Assembly (NCBI RefSeq): GCF_900109525.1
Contig: NZ_FOAN01000001.1
Location: 372,001-436,000, forward strand
Source: Allobosea lupini
GTDB taxonomy: Bacteria; Pseudomonadota; Alphaproteobacteria; Rhizobiales; Beijerinckiaceae
Direction: 5' to 3'
DNA length: 64,000 bases
Shown here piece by piece: positions 29,933-37,869 of this stretch. Under the pieces are notes generated by a model that did no database searches, was not told where the DNA came from, and worked only from the letters and a program-made list of their open reading frames with translations. The translations under genes were made by a program, and so were the position numbers. Each line of letters begins with the position of its first letter. Within the stretch, counting starts at the first letter, position 1.

Positions 29933-31216
29933 TCAGGCGCTGCGGTATAGCTTGGTCATCGAGAACTCGCGATGGCCGAGCGCCTCGGCTGCCGTGAGGC
30001 GGCCATTCGCGGTGCGCACGATGTTTTCGATCAACGCATCACCGGCCTGGGGGATGGTGAGATCACGGCGCAGGATGCCGGAGACGTCGACGTCGATGTG
30101 CTCGGGCATGGTCCGCATGGTCTTCGGGTTGCCGGTGATCTTGATGACCGGGACGATCGGATTGCCGATGACGTTGCCCTGCCCGGTCGGAAAGGTGTGC
30201 ACGACGTAGCCGCCCGCCGCCATCAGGGTCACGCATTCGGCCGCGGCCGAGGAGGTGTCCATGTAGTAGAGGCCCGGCCCCTTTTCCGGCGCCTGCGCCG
30301 GCTCCAGAATGTCGATGAACTTGCACTCGCGGCCGATCTTCTCGAGGTTGCCGAGGGCCTTCTCCTCGATCGTGGTCAGGCCACCGGCGATGTTGCCCTT
30401 GGTCGGCTGCGAATCGGAGAGGTCGTCGGTCTTGTGAGCCTCGATGACGTCGTCCTGATAGGCCTTCCACATCTTGTACCAGCGCTCGCCGACCTCCGGC
30501 GTCGCGGCGCGCGCCTTGCAGAGATGCTCGGCCCCGGTGATCTCGGATGTCTCGCCGAAGACGCCGTAGACGCCGCGCGGGATCCACTTGTCGTACATGT
30601 TGCCGACCGTCGGGCAAGAGGACAGGCCGGTCGTGGTGTCCGACTCACCGCACTTGGTCGAGACCCAGAGCTCCTCGATGCCGCATTTCACGCGCGGGAG
30701 CTCGGTCGCCCACTGCACGAACTCCTTGGCGACATAGGACGCCTTGGCGATGGTGGCGATGTCGCCATGCCCCTCGATGCCGAAGCCGACCACCGGCTTG
30801 CCGGTCCTGGCGATGCCGTCGACGACGCGCTTGGTCCAGCCATCCTCGATGCCGATGACGACCACCGCCGCGACGTTCGGGTTCGAACCGGTGCCGATCA
30901 GGGTGCGGAAATGGACCTCGAGGTCTTCGCCGAACTGCAGGCGGCCATAGGCATGCGGGATCGCCAGCGTGCCCTTGATATTGTTGGCGACGGCCTCGCA
31001 GGCGGCGTTGGAGAGGTCGTCGAGCGGCAGTAGCAGCACGTGGTTGCGCACGCCGACGCGGCCGTTCTCGCGGCGCCAGCCCATGAAGGAATCGAGGCTG
31101 CGGCCGGTCGGGCGCTTGACGAAGGGCGTCTTGAATTCGGGCGCCTCGATCTTGCGGCCCTTCACCTTGGCGAGCTTGCCTTTGACGAGGTCGAAATTGG
31201 CGACGATGGAGGACAT
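29933..31216 (-). CDS. suyB: (R)-3-sulfolactate sulfo-lyase large subunit
   Basis: A 427-residue protein of the UxaA/altronate dehydratase C-terminal family, found as a separate subunit. The order of motifs is [47 protein letters not shown], the Cys segment [20 protein letters not shown] and [14 protein letters not shown]. SuyB with SuyA splits (R)-sulfolactate into pyruvate and sulfite. The small partner gene is directly upstream and two dehydrogenases plus a YeiH-type exporter follow, which fits SuyB rather than altronate or galactarate dehydratase. ATG 31216 has CAGGAAA 8 bp upstream; the longer open frame (to 31483) overlaps suyA. Confidence 0.85.
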   Translation of the reverse strand: MSSIVANFDLVKGKLAKVKGRKIEAPEFKTPFVKRPTGRSLDSFMGWRRENGRVGVRNHVLLLPLDDLSNAACEAVANNIKGTLAIPHAYGRLQFGEDLEVHFRTLIGTGSNPNVAAVVVIGIEDGWTKRVVDGIARTGKPVVGFGIEGHGDIATIAKASYVAKEFVQWATELPRVKCGIEELWVSTKCGESDTTTGLSSCPTVGNMYDKWIPRGVYGVFGETSEITGAEHLCKARAATPEVGERWYKMWKAYQDDVIEAHKTDDLSDSQPTKGNIAGGLTTIEEKALGNLEKIGRECKFIDILEPAQAPEKGPGLYYMDTSSAAAECVTLMAAGGYVVHTFPTGQGNVIGNPIVPVIKITGNPKTMRTMPEHIDVDVSGILRRDLTIPQAGDALIENIVRTANGRLTAAEALGHREFSMTKLYRSA

Positions 31217-31286
31217 GGGCGTTTCCTGAAAGGTTGCGGGCTCGACCTGACGGGAGCCTCGTGACGTGATCGGCGAAGAGCCGCGC

Positions 31287-31574
31287 TCACCAGCGCTTGG
31301 TCTTGACGTTATGGACGTGGAGATGCTCGCCCTTGGCGATATCGGCGATCGCCTTGCCGATGTCCTGGCCGTATTTCCAGATCGTATCGCCCTTCTTGAT
31401 GTCCTTGAGCGCGACCTTATGGCCGATCGGGATGTCCATCTTGGCGGCGAGGCGGAAGTCGGAATTGTCGTGCGTGACGACACAGAGCATGTCGGTTCCG
31501 GCCTTCAGGCCCTCGACCACGACGACGCCGACCGTGTCCTTCTTCTCATGCACCAGCAGATGCGGCTTGCTCAT
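31287..31574 (-). CDS. suyA: (R)-3-sulfolactate sulfo-lyase small subunit (SAF domain)
   Basis: A 95-residue protein made of one SAF domain: [39 protein letters not shown] and [14 protein letters not shown]. In sugar-acid dehydratases this domain is N-terminal; in SuyAB it is the separate alpha subunit. It is the first gene of the minus-strand operon, 70 bp before suyB. The ATG at 31574 follows AGGGATATC. The promoter probably includes the 14-bp palindrome at 31653, shared with the divergent GntR gene. Confidence 0.85.
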   Translation of the reverse strand: MSKPHLLVHEKKDTVGVVVVEGLKAGTDMLCVVTHDNSDFRLAAKMDIPIGHKVALKDIKKGDTIWKYGQDIGKAIADIAKGEHLHVHNVKTKRW

Positions 31575-31652
31575 GGCTGATATCCCTGACCGTTCCCGTA
31601 ATCCACGCTTCGCGACCCCTTTTCGAATGGGGCTCGACGCGGCTGCGCCCAA

Positions 31653-31666
31653 GTCTTATATAAGAC
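31653..31666. promoter_or_regulatory. Perfect 14-bp palindrome in the suyA / GntR divergent promoter
   Basis: GTCTTATATAAGAC is fully self-complementary, with the GT...TATA...AC form often bound by HutC/FadR-like GntR regulators. Its centre supplies a TATAAG -10 on both strands. On the minus strand TTGTGC lies 16 bp before TATAAG, giving a plausible suyA promoter. A single bound dimer could silence both directions. Confidence 0.6.
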
Positions 31667-31716
31667 ATATGAGTGTGCACAAGCTCGAAATCACAGCGCA
31701 GCCTCGTGAGCCCGAC

Positions 31717-32433
31717 ATGCCGGAGACGCTCGGCTTCCGCCCGCTCTACCGGCAGGTCAAAGCGATCTTCGTACGCCGGCTGATGGATGGTGTCTGGGCT
31801 CCCGGCGCGGTTCTGCCAAGCGAAGGGCAACTCGCCGCCGAGATCGGCGTCAGCCAGGGCACGGTGCGCAAGGCACTCGACGAGCTTGCTGCCGAGAACC
31901 TCGTCGTGCGGCGCCAGGGTCGCGGCACCTTCGTCGCCGAGCATGACGAGCGCCGCATCCTGTTCCAGTTCTTCAAGCTGGCGCCGGACCAGGGTGCGCC
32001 GCGCTTTCCCGACAGCGTCGTGCTCTCGGTGACGACGGGACCTGCTGACGACGCGGAACGTACGGCGCTGGACCTGCAGGAGGCGGCCCCCATCACCCGA
32101 ATCCGGCGGCAGCGCTCCTTCGACGGTGCGCCGCTGATCGTCGAGACGGTCAGCCTGCCGCAAGCCCTCTTCCCGGGGCTGGAGAACGGGCCGATCCCGA
32201 ACAATCTCTACAGCCTGTATGCGGGGCACTACGGCATCACCATCGCCAATGCGCGCGAACGGCTGAAAGCGGTGGCGCTCTCGGCGAAGGACGCTGCGGC
32301 GCTGGGAGCTGCGGCTGGCGAACCGGCCCTGCAGATCGACCGTATCGCCCTGTCGCTCGATGGCACGCCTGTCGAGCACAGGCTCAGCCTGTGTCTGACC
32401 CAGGAGGTTCACTACCTGTCGGACCTGCGCTGA
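31717..32433 (+). CDS. GntR-family (HutC-type) transcriptional regulator of the sulfolactate cluster
   Basis: A 238-residue repressor. The winged helix is PLYRQVKAIFVRRLMDGVWA, then LPSEGQLAAEIGVSQGTVRK and RRQGRGTFV. The C-terminal UTRA ligand domain follows (ITRIRRQRSFDGAPLIVETV, LQIDRIALSLDGTPVEHRLS). ATG 31717 gives the usual short lead into the helix-turn-helix. An upstream ATG at 31669 would add 16 residues but lies 3 bp after the palindrome with no room for a ribosome site. Divergent from suyA, it is the obvious local regulator, with sulfolactate or a metabolite as likely inducer. Confidence 0.85.
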   Translation: MPETLGFRPLYRQVKAIFVRRLMDGVWAPGAVLPSEGQLAAEIGVSQGTVRKALDELAAENLVVRRQGRGTFVAEHDERRILFQFFKLAPDQGAPRFPDSVVLSVTTGPADDAERTALDLQEAAPITRIRRQRSFDGAPLIVETVSLPQALFPGLENGPIPNNLYSLYAGHYGITIANARERLKAVALSAKDAAALGAAAGEPALQIDRIALSLDGTPVEHRLSLCLTQEVHYLSDLR

Positions 32434-32608
32434 ACCGTCCCTGCCCGATTTCGTGCGAGCACCGATCATCTGTATCGGCGCAAGATCAGTTTGTTGCCCT
32501 GGATTTCTAAAGTTCCGCTCGAAATCGAGCGAACCAAACTCGAGGACCGAAAAGCCACGAGATTTCGACCAAGCCGACGCAGAGCGGCCGCCCTATTGGA
32601 GGAAACGA

Positions 32609-33613
32609 ATGATCGCGCATATCCGCAGATTCCTCATGACGCGCCGCAGCGCCCTCGCTGGGCTGGCCCTGCTGGGCCTGGGCGCTCCTGCCCTGGCCCA
32701 AGGCTTCCCGACCAAGCCCATCACCCTGATCGTTCCCTTTGCCGCCGGCGGGCCCAGCGATGTTATCGCCCGCCTGCTCGGCGAGCATATGGGCCGCACG
32801 CTTGGCCAGCAGGTCATCGTCGAGAACATCGCCGGCGCCGGCGGCACGGCCGGAGCCAAGCGCCTCGTCTCGGCCGAGGCGGACGGGCACACATTGCTGA
32901 TCCACCATCTCGCGCTCGCGGCAGCGCCGGCGCTCTACAGCAATCTTGGCTACGACACGCAGACCGCCTTTGCACCAGTCGGGCTCATCAACACCGGGCC
33001 GATGGTGATTGCCGGCAAGCTCGCGCTACCCCCGGTCGATGGCAAGTCATTCTTCCCCTACGCCAAGCAGCAGGCCGAGAAGCTCACCGTCGCCCATGCC
33101 GGTGTCGGGTCGAATGCGCATCTGTGCGCGGTGCTGATCTCGCAGGCCCTAAGCGTCAAGCTTGCCCAGGTCGCCTATCGCGGCACCGGGCCGGCGATGA
33201 ACGACCTGGTCGGCGGCCAGGTCGACGTGCTCTGCGACCAGTCGACGACGGCGGTGCCGCAGATCCAGTCCGACAAGATCCGCGCCTATGCGGTGACCTC
33301 GCCGGAACGGCTCGGCGTGCTGCCGAACGTCCCGACCTCGCGCGAGGCCGGCACCGAGATCGACATGACGATCTGGCACGGGCTCTACGCCCCCACGGGC
33401 ACGCCGACCGCTGCGCTCGACAAGCTCAACGGCGCACTGCAGGCCGCATTGAAGGACCCGGTCGTGCTCGAGCGCTTCAAGGCCGTCGGCACCAGCGCCT
33501 TCCCGGCGAGCGAATGGACGCGCGAGGCCCATGCCAAGCGCTTCGCCGCCGAGGTCGCCAAATGGGGAGCGGCGCTGAAGGCCGCCGGGCTGACGCCGCA
33601 GAACGCCAACTAG
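32609..33613 (+). CDS. Bug/TctC-family periplasmic solute-binding protein
   Basis: A 334-residue exported binding protein. The N-terminus ([20 protein letters not shown], then AQGF) has a twin-arginine-like start and a clear cleavage site. The mature part begins with the Bug signature [20 protein letters not shown] and ends like TctC proteins. Such proteins serve tripartite tricarboxylate transporters; one (SlcHFG) takes up sulfolactate in known pathways. No TctA or TctB partner is encoded nearby, so it must use membrane subunits elsewhere or act as a sensor. ATG 32609 follows a strong GGAGGAAA. It lies downstream of the GntR gene in the same direction. Confidence 0.88.
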   Translation: MIAHIRRFLMTRRSALAGLALLGLGAPALAQGFPTKPITLIVPFAAGGPSDVIARLLGEHMGRTLGQQVIVENIAGAGGTAGAKRLVSAEADGHTLLIHHLALAAAPALYSNLGYDTQTAFAPVGLINTGPMVIAGKLALPPVDGKSFFPYAKQQAEKLTVAHAGVGSNAHLCAVLISQALSVKLAQVAYRGTGPAMNDLVGGQVDVLCDQSTTAVPQIQSDKIRAYAVTSPERLGVLPNVPTSREAGTEIDMTIWHGLYAPTGTPTAALDKLNGALQAALKDPVVLERFKAVGTSAFPASEWTREAHAKRFAAEVAKWGAALKAAGLTPQNAN

Positions 33614-33663
33614 AGTTGGCTGGGCCGCTCGCCTCTGCGGGCGGCCCATGCTACCGGCGGCAG

Positions 33664-34173
33664 ATGAGCAATCTCGTCGCCCTGGATCATTTCGTCGCTC
33701 TGCCCGAGCACGCACGCCTGCTCGGGCTGGATCTCGGCACCAAGACGATCGGGCTCGCTCTGTCCGATGTCGAGCGCCGGATCGCGACGCCGCTGGAGAC
33801 GATCCAGCGCATCAAGTTCCGCCAGGACGCTGCGGCGCTGTTGAAGGTGGCGGACAAGCACGCGATCGCCGGGCTGGTGATCGGCCTGCCGCTCAACATG
33901 GATGGAACGGAAGGTCCGCGGGTCCAGTCGACCCGCGCCTTCGTGCGCAATCTCGCGCCGCTGACGGCGCTGCCGATCGTGTTCTGGGACGAGCGGATGT
34001 CGACGCTCGCGGTCACCCGCACCCTGCTCGACGCCGATGCCTCGCGCGCCCGGCGCGCGGCCGTCGTCGACAAGATGGCCGCCGCCTATATCCTGCAGGG
34101 CGCGCTCGACCGGCTCGGCCGCCTCACGGCCGATGCGAGCGAGCCGGGGGAGGACGACTACGGAATGACGTAG
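33664..34173 (+). CDS. ruvX: YqgF/RuvX putative pre-16S rRNA nuclease / Holliday junction resolvase
   Basis: A 169-residue RNase H-fold nuclease, thought to finish the 5' end of 16S rRNA and historically named a Holliday junction resolvase. Motifs are [37 protein letters not shown] and [14 protein letters not shown]. There is a 20-residue N-terminal extension before the first strand, common in alphaproteobacteria. The ATG at 33664 is 50 bp after the binding-protein gene. Its 3' end overlaps the convergent secreted-protein gene by 16 bp. Confidence 0.93.
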   Translation: MSNLVALDHFVALPEHARLLGLDLGTKTIGLALSDVERRIATPLETIQRIKFRQDAAALLKVADKHAIAGLVIGLPLNMDGTEGPRVQSTRAFVRNLAPLTALPIVFWDERMSTLAVTRTLLDADASRARRAAVVDKMAAAYILQGALDRLGRLTADASEPGEDDYGMT

Positions 34174-34520
34174 CCGCGCTTGATCGCCTTCTTCTGCGCG
34201 TCGCGATGGTTCTTGATCGCCCGCTTCTGGTCTTCGATGCTCATGCCGGCGAGCGGATTATTGGGATTGGGGCCGCGCCGATAGCCGCCACCGTCCTGGC
34301 CGCCATAACGGCGGTCGTCGCGCCCATAACCGCGATCGTCGCGACCATAGCCCCTGTCGCGGCGGCCCTGATCGTACCCGCCGTCATAACCCCGATCATA
34401 GCCGCGGCGACGGCCGTAGCCGTCATCGGAATAGTACTGGGCCGTTGCCGCGCCGGAACAGAGCACCGCCAGGGCGACCGCGCCGCAGCCGGACAGCAGT
34501 GTCTTGAGCGAGGGTTTCAT
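34158..34520 (-). CDS. Secreted Tyr/Gly/Arg-repeat protein, function unknown
   Basis: A 120-residue exported protein with a signal peptide ([20 protein letters not shown], then AQYYSDD). A low-complexity region of [24 protein letters not shown] repeats covers about residues 37-80, and the conserved-looking C-terminus has [20 protein letters not shown]. The internal Cys at the end of the hydrophobic run is not in a proper lipobox. Homologous YGRDDR-type proteins occur in Hyphomicrobiales with no known function. Its 5' side faces another small secreted-protein gene read in the same direction. Confidence 0.75.
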   Translation of the reverse strand: MKPSLKTLLSGCGAVALAVLCSGAATAQYYSDDGYGRRRGYDRGYDGGYDQGRRDRGYGRDDRGYGRDDRRYGGQDGGGYRRGPNPNNPLAGMSIEDQKRAIKNHRDAQKKAIKRGYVIP

Positions 34521-34585
34521 CGTTTTTCTCCAAGGTCGGCAAGGCAACGCCCCGGGATCGGAGCCGCGAGCTCCCGTAGGCCATG

Positions 34586-34625
34586 AAAAGGGCCGCCCCC
34601 GTCATGATACGGAAGCGGCCCTTCA
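34586..34625 (-). terminator. Intrinsic terminator after the secreted-protein gene at 34680-35075
   Basis: On the minus strand GGGCCGC pairs with GCGGCCC around an inner CCGT/ACGG stem, and the right arm is followed by TTTT. It starts 55 bp after the stop of the 34680-35075 gene and separates it from the next secreted-protein gene. Confidence 0.75.
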
Positions 34626-34679
34626 AGCCTAGGCGCCAGGCGTTCAGAATTGATTAAGGCTGTTTATCCTGGTCAGCGT

Positions 34680-35075
34680 TCAGCGATAGCTGCCGCCGGC
34701 CGGGTCGCGGATGTTGTCGGGGGCGTAGTAACGCGGCGCGTAGTAGCGGCGCGGCGCCACATAAACCGGCTGCTCGTCATAATAGCCGTCGTCATAGCCA
34801 TAGACCGGTTCGGCATAGGCTGGTCGGCTGGCAGCGATCGCTGCCGCACCGAGGATGCCGAGGCCGACACCGGCCGCAATCGCTGCGCCGCGATTGCCAC
34901 CCCGCCAGCCGCGACGATAGTACTGCGAGTAGTCGGCCTGCGCCGCATCGAGACGGCTCTTGTCGAAGCCGACCGGGCGGGTCTCGCCCGCCATGACGGG
35001 CGTCAGGCCTGCCGCCAGAACGCTGCCGGTGACGGCGAGCGTCACGAGGAAACGGCTCTTTCCGAAAGCTGACAT
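34680..35075 (-). CDS. Secreted or membrane-anchored Gly/Tyr-rich protein, function unknown
   Basis: A 131-residue protein with a signal peptide (FLVTLAVTGSVLAAGLTPVM, cut after AG), a Gly/Ala hydrophobic stretch (GNRGAAIAAGVGLGILGAAA) resembling the glycine-zipper-like segments of small envelope proteins, and a Tyr-rich tail (APRRYYAPRYYAPDN). Start ATG 35075 has an ideal GAAGGAGA ribosome site; the longer frame to 35174 lacks one. A terminator follows at 34586-34625. Confidence 0.78.
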   Translation of the reverse strand: MSAFGKSRFLVTLAVTGSVLAAGLTPVMAGETRPVGFDKSRLDAAQADYSQYYRRGWRGGNRGAAIAAGVGLGILGAAAIAASRPAYAEPVYGYDDGYYDEQPVYVAPRRYYAPRYYAPDNIRDPAGGSYR

Positions 35076-35315
35076 GGCATTCTCCTTCTCGGCGGGTTCC
35101 CGCCTTGACGCCTGATCTAGCTCGCTCCGGTTGAACCGGGCCTGAACCAATCGCGGCGGAATTGCGACTGGCAATCAACCCGGCAATCCGGAAAGTGTTC
35201 CTTTCGAGAAAATAACTGCACGCAGTGATTGCATTTCTGGAGATCGAGTAGCAAGAATAGCGGCGTCGAACGCCGGTTCGTTTCCCGAATTAGTGCGGCC
35301 ACAGGGTTGGGCGAG

Positions 35316-35633
35316 ATGAGGAAAGCAGCATCGCGGCGAATCAAGGAGGATAAAATCTATCGGGATGACAATCACTTGCCTCGAGCTTCCGGCATCGGCC
35401 GCAGCACCTCGGCCTCGCCCGGTCCGTACAGCATGGACGCGCTGGCGCGCATGCAATTGGAGGTTGCATCCTATATCGAGGAGATCACCATCGAGCTCGG
35501 TGCGATGGCCCGGGCGGCGCAGCTCAGCAGCCTGGCCTATTTCGTCGAAATGACGCGGCTTGAGGCGGCGATCAATCGACGGACCTGCCAATTGCAGCTC
35601 GGCGACATGGCCGATCCCGATAGTTCGCCTTGA
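35316..35633 (+). CDS. Small helical protein A of a tandem related pair
   Basis: A protein of up to 105 residues. The C-terminal half (MQLEVASYIEEITIELGAMA, RAAQLSSLAYFVEMTRLEAA) is amphipathic helix. It resembles the protein encoded 72 bp downstream: both share ELG-x3-RAA-x-L-x2-L-x2-F-x-E with EA after it. The start is uncertain: ATG 35316 keeps the region that lines up with the neighbour's N-terminus, ATG 35433 would give 66 residues. A strong AAGGAGG at 35343-35349 points to none of the in-frame ATGs. The spacer before it (35076-35315) shows no gene. Confidence 0.5.
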   Translation: MRKAASRRIKEDKIYRDDNHLPRASGIGRSTSASPGPYSMDALARMQLEVASYIEEITIELGAMARAAQLSSLAYFVEMTRLEAAINRRTCQLQLGDMADPDSSP

Positions 35634-35704
35634 GGCCGGGTTTTTGCAGATTATTAAACTATAGGTTGCATGAATTCGATTCAGCAACCTGACAGGAGTG
35701 TCCG

Positions 35705-35989
35705 ATGCCGGCTTCTCCGACGATCGCCTACCCAAGCAGCGCCCCTCTCTCCTCGCAAGGCCTGTACCGTCATGGCGAACCGGAGGCACTGGCCCTGCAG
35801 CTTCTGGTCGAGAAGCGAGCCCGCCAACGCGACCTGCAGCGCGACGTCGCCGTAAAGGCGGCGACTATGCTCGTCGAACTTGGCAACCAGACCCGCGCCG
35901 CCGAGCTCGACCTGCTGGTGATCTTCATCGAGCTTGCGGCGGCGGAGGCCGAGCGCGAGCGCAGCCGCTGGGGCGAGGCGGCCGGCTGA
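35705..35989 (+). CDS. Small helical protein B of a tandem related pair
   Basis: A 94-residue protein with a short Ser/Pro-rich N-terminus and a long helical body (EALALQLLVEKRARQRDLQR, AATMLVELGNQTRAAELDLL). The body is similar to protein A upstream in the ELG-x3-RAA-x-L segment, suggesting duplication. ATG 35705 follows CAGGAG 7 bp upstream, and an AT-rich stretch at 35640-35690 could hold its own promoter. No membrane segment or signal peptide is present. I do not recognise the family. Confidence 0.6.
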   Translation: MPASPTIAYPSSAPLSSQGLYRHGEPEALALQLLVEKRARQRDLQRDVAVKAATMLVELGNQTRAAELDLLVIFIELAAAEAERERSRWGEAAG

Positions 35990-36006
35990 CCGTCCCGCCT
36001 CCAGGG

Positions 36007-37215
36007 TCAGGTCGACCGTGAAAGCGCGCCGCCGGCGTGGCGCTGCACCATACCCTCCAGTTCCAGTTCCAGCACGATGCGGCTGACCTCGCGCACCGGC
36101 TGGCCGCTGGCGCGAACGAGATCGTCCAGCGCCGTCGGCGTTGCCCCGATCAGGTCGAGCAGGCGCCGGCGGGGAGCATCTTCGACGTGCCCCTCCTGCG
36201 AGATGGGCTCGCGTTCGAGCTCGAGCTTCGGGGCCGGCAGGATCTCCGGCAGATCGAGCTCGTCCCAGAGCGCTTCCTTCCGGGGTTCCGTACCGGCCTC
36301 TTCGCGCGCCAGAATCGGCGCTGACCCGAACAGATCGCCCTGCCGTAGCATCGGCGCCAGGACATCGACGACATGAGCCGTCTCGGCGCAGAGGATCGCG
36401 CCTTCGCGAATCAGGTGGTTGCCACCCTCGGCCCGTGGATCGAGCGGCGAACCCGGCACGGCGAAGACCTGACGGCCCTGCTCATTGGCGAAGCGGGCGG
36501 TGATCAGCGAACCGGATTTGCGCGCTGCCTCGACGACCACCGTCCCTAAAGCCAGCCCCGAGACGAGGCGATTGCGCCTCGGGAAATCGCGCCCGCGCGG
36601 CACCCAGCCGAGCGGCATCTCGCTCAGCGCTGCGCCGCGCCCGCGGATACGATCCAGCAACGGGATGTTCTGCGGTGGGTAGACCTCGTCGAGCCCGCCT
36701 GCGAGCACCGCGATCGTGCCGCTCTCCAGGCTCGCCTGATGCGCCGACGTGTCGATCCCTCGGGCAAGACCCGAAACGACGACGAAGCCGGCCTCGCCCA
36801 GCTCCCGCGCCAGCGTCGCGGTGAATTTCAGTCCGGCGGCGGAGGCGTTGCGCGAGCCGACCAGAGCGACGCAGGGGCGACCCAGCACCGCCGGGTCGCC
36901 TTCGATCGCGATCAGCGGCGGAGCCGAATCGATCGCCTGCAGCGGCACGGGATAGGCGGCCTCGCCGAGCGCGATCAGATGGGCACCACGCCGGCGCAGC
37001 GCCTCGAATTCCCGCTCGGCCTCCGCTGGCGTGCACAGCCGAAGCGTCCGCCCGGCCTGCCGGCCGAGCTGCGGCAATGCTTCGAGAGCCCCGGCGGCAC
37101 CGCCGAAGCGATTGACCAGGGTACGGAAGGTGCGTGGGCCGATGCTCTCGCTGCGGATCAGGCGGAGCCAGTCGAGGCGTTGCCGGTCGTCGAGAGCGAA
37201 ACCGGCCATCACCAT
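36007..37215 (-). CDS. dprA: DNA-processing protein DprA
   Basis: A 402-residue DprA/Smf protein that loads RecA on incoming single-stranded DNA during transformation and is widely conserved even in bacteria not known to be competent. It has an N-terminal SAM-like part, the Rossmann-like core with PCVALVGSRNASAAGLKFTA, SGLARGIDTSAHQASLESG and GGLDEVYPPQN, then RDFPRRNRLVSGLALGTVVV and SLITARFANEQGR. A C-terminal winged-helix (LLDLIGATPTALDDLVRASG) is present. It starts directly after the plsY stop, so the two are coupled. Confidence 0.95.
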   Translation of the reverse strand: MVMAGFALDDRQRLDWLRLIRSESIGPRTFRTLVNRFGGAAGALEALPQLGRQAGRTLRLCTPAEAEREFEALRRRGAHLIALGEAAYPVPLQAIDSAPPLIAIEGDPAVLGRPCVALVGSRNASAAGLKFTATLARELGEAGFVVVSGLARGIDTSAHQASLESGTIAVLAGGLDEVYPPQNIPLLDRIRGRGAALSEMPLGWVPRGRDFPRRNRLVSGLALGTVVVEAARKSGSLITARFANEQGRQVFAVPGSPLDPRAEGGNHLIREGAILCAETAHVVDVLAPMLRQGDLFGSAPILAREEAGTEPRKEALWDELDLPEILPAPKLELEREPISQEGHVEDAPRRRLLDLIGATPTALDDLVRASGQPVREVSRIVLELELEGMVQRHAGGALSRST

Positions 37216-37839
37216 TCAGCCCTTCTGTCCGATCTTGCCCTCGCGGCCGGCGAGCAGCCTGGCGATGTTCTCGCGATGCATGAACCAGAGCAACAATGCG
37301 AGGATCGCCATCAGCCCGGCCGCCTGGGCATCGCGCATCCAGAACCAGAGCGGCAGCACCGTGAGCAGGCTGGCGATCAGGGCCGAAAGCGAGGAATATT
37401 TGGTCAGATAGGCGATGCTGAGCCAGACCGCCGCGAAGATCAGCGCGATCGACCAATTCAAGCCGATCAGGATGCCGAGGAAGGTCGCGACGCCTTTCCC
37501 GCCCTTGAAGCGCAGCCAGACCGGGAAGAGATGGCCGAGGAAGGCGCCGAGGCCGGCGGCGAGCGCAGCCGCCTTGCCGCCGAGCAGCCAGCCGGCGAGT
37601 ACGACCGCCGCCGTGCCCTTCAACATGTCCCCGAGCAGCGTCAGCGCCGCCAGCTTCTTGTTGCCGGTGCGCAGGACATTGGTCGCGCCGATATTGCCGG
37701 AGCCGATCGTGCGCAGATCCGGGCCGCCGCTCAGCCGGGTCAGGATGATACCGAACGGAATCGAGCCGAGGAGGTAGCCGAGGACAAGCGCGGCGAGCCC
37801 TATCTGGCTCGGATACGCCCAAGCGAACGCCTCAGCCAT
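37216..37839 (-). CDS. plsY: Acyl-phosphate glycerol-3-phosphate acyltransferase
   Basis: A 207-residue inner-membrane enzyme that transfers an acyl group from acyl-phosphate to glycerol-3-phosphate, the first step of phospholipid synthesis. Motifs are [15 protein letters not shown], the [16 protein letters not shown] loop, [20 protein letters not shown] and a late [13 protein letters not shown]. Five or more hydrophobic segments are visible. It sits between pyrC-prime (30 bp) and dprA (no gap) in a conserved alphaproteobacterial order. Confidence 0.95.
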   Translation of the reverse strand: MAEAFAWAYPSQIGLAALVLGYLLGSIPFGIILTRLSGGPDLRTIGSGNIGATNVLRTGNKKLAALTLLGDMLKGTAAVVLAGWLLGGKAAALAAGLGAFLGHLFPVWLRFKGGKGVATFLGILIGLNWSIALIFAAVWLSIAYLTKYSSLSALIASLLTVLPLWFWMRDAQAAGLMAILALLLWFMHRENIARLLAGREGKIGQKG

Positions 37840-37869
37840 GCAACCTCTCCCGCCCGTACGGCCGCAACC

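Noticed and set aside
29933..31574. Altronate/galactarate dehydratase reading of suyAB
   Set aside because: Context (two sulfolactate-type dehydrogenases, YeiH/CuyZ-type exporter, split SAF subunit) fits sulfo-lyase better; no hexuronate genes are present. Kept as the fallback if phylogeny disagrees.
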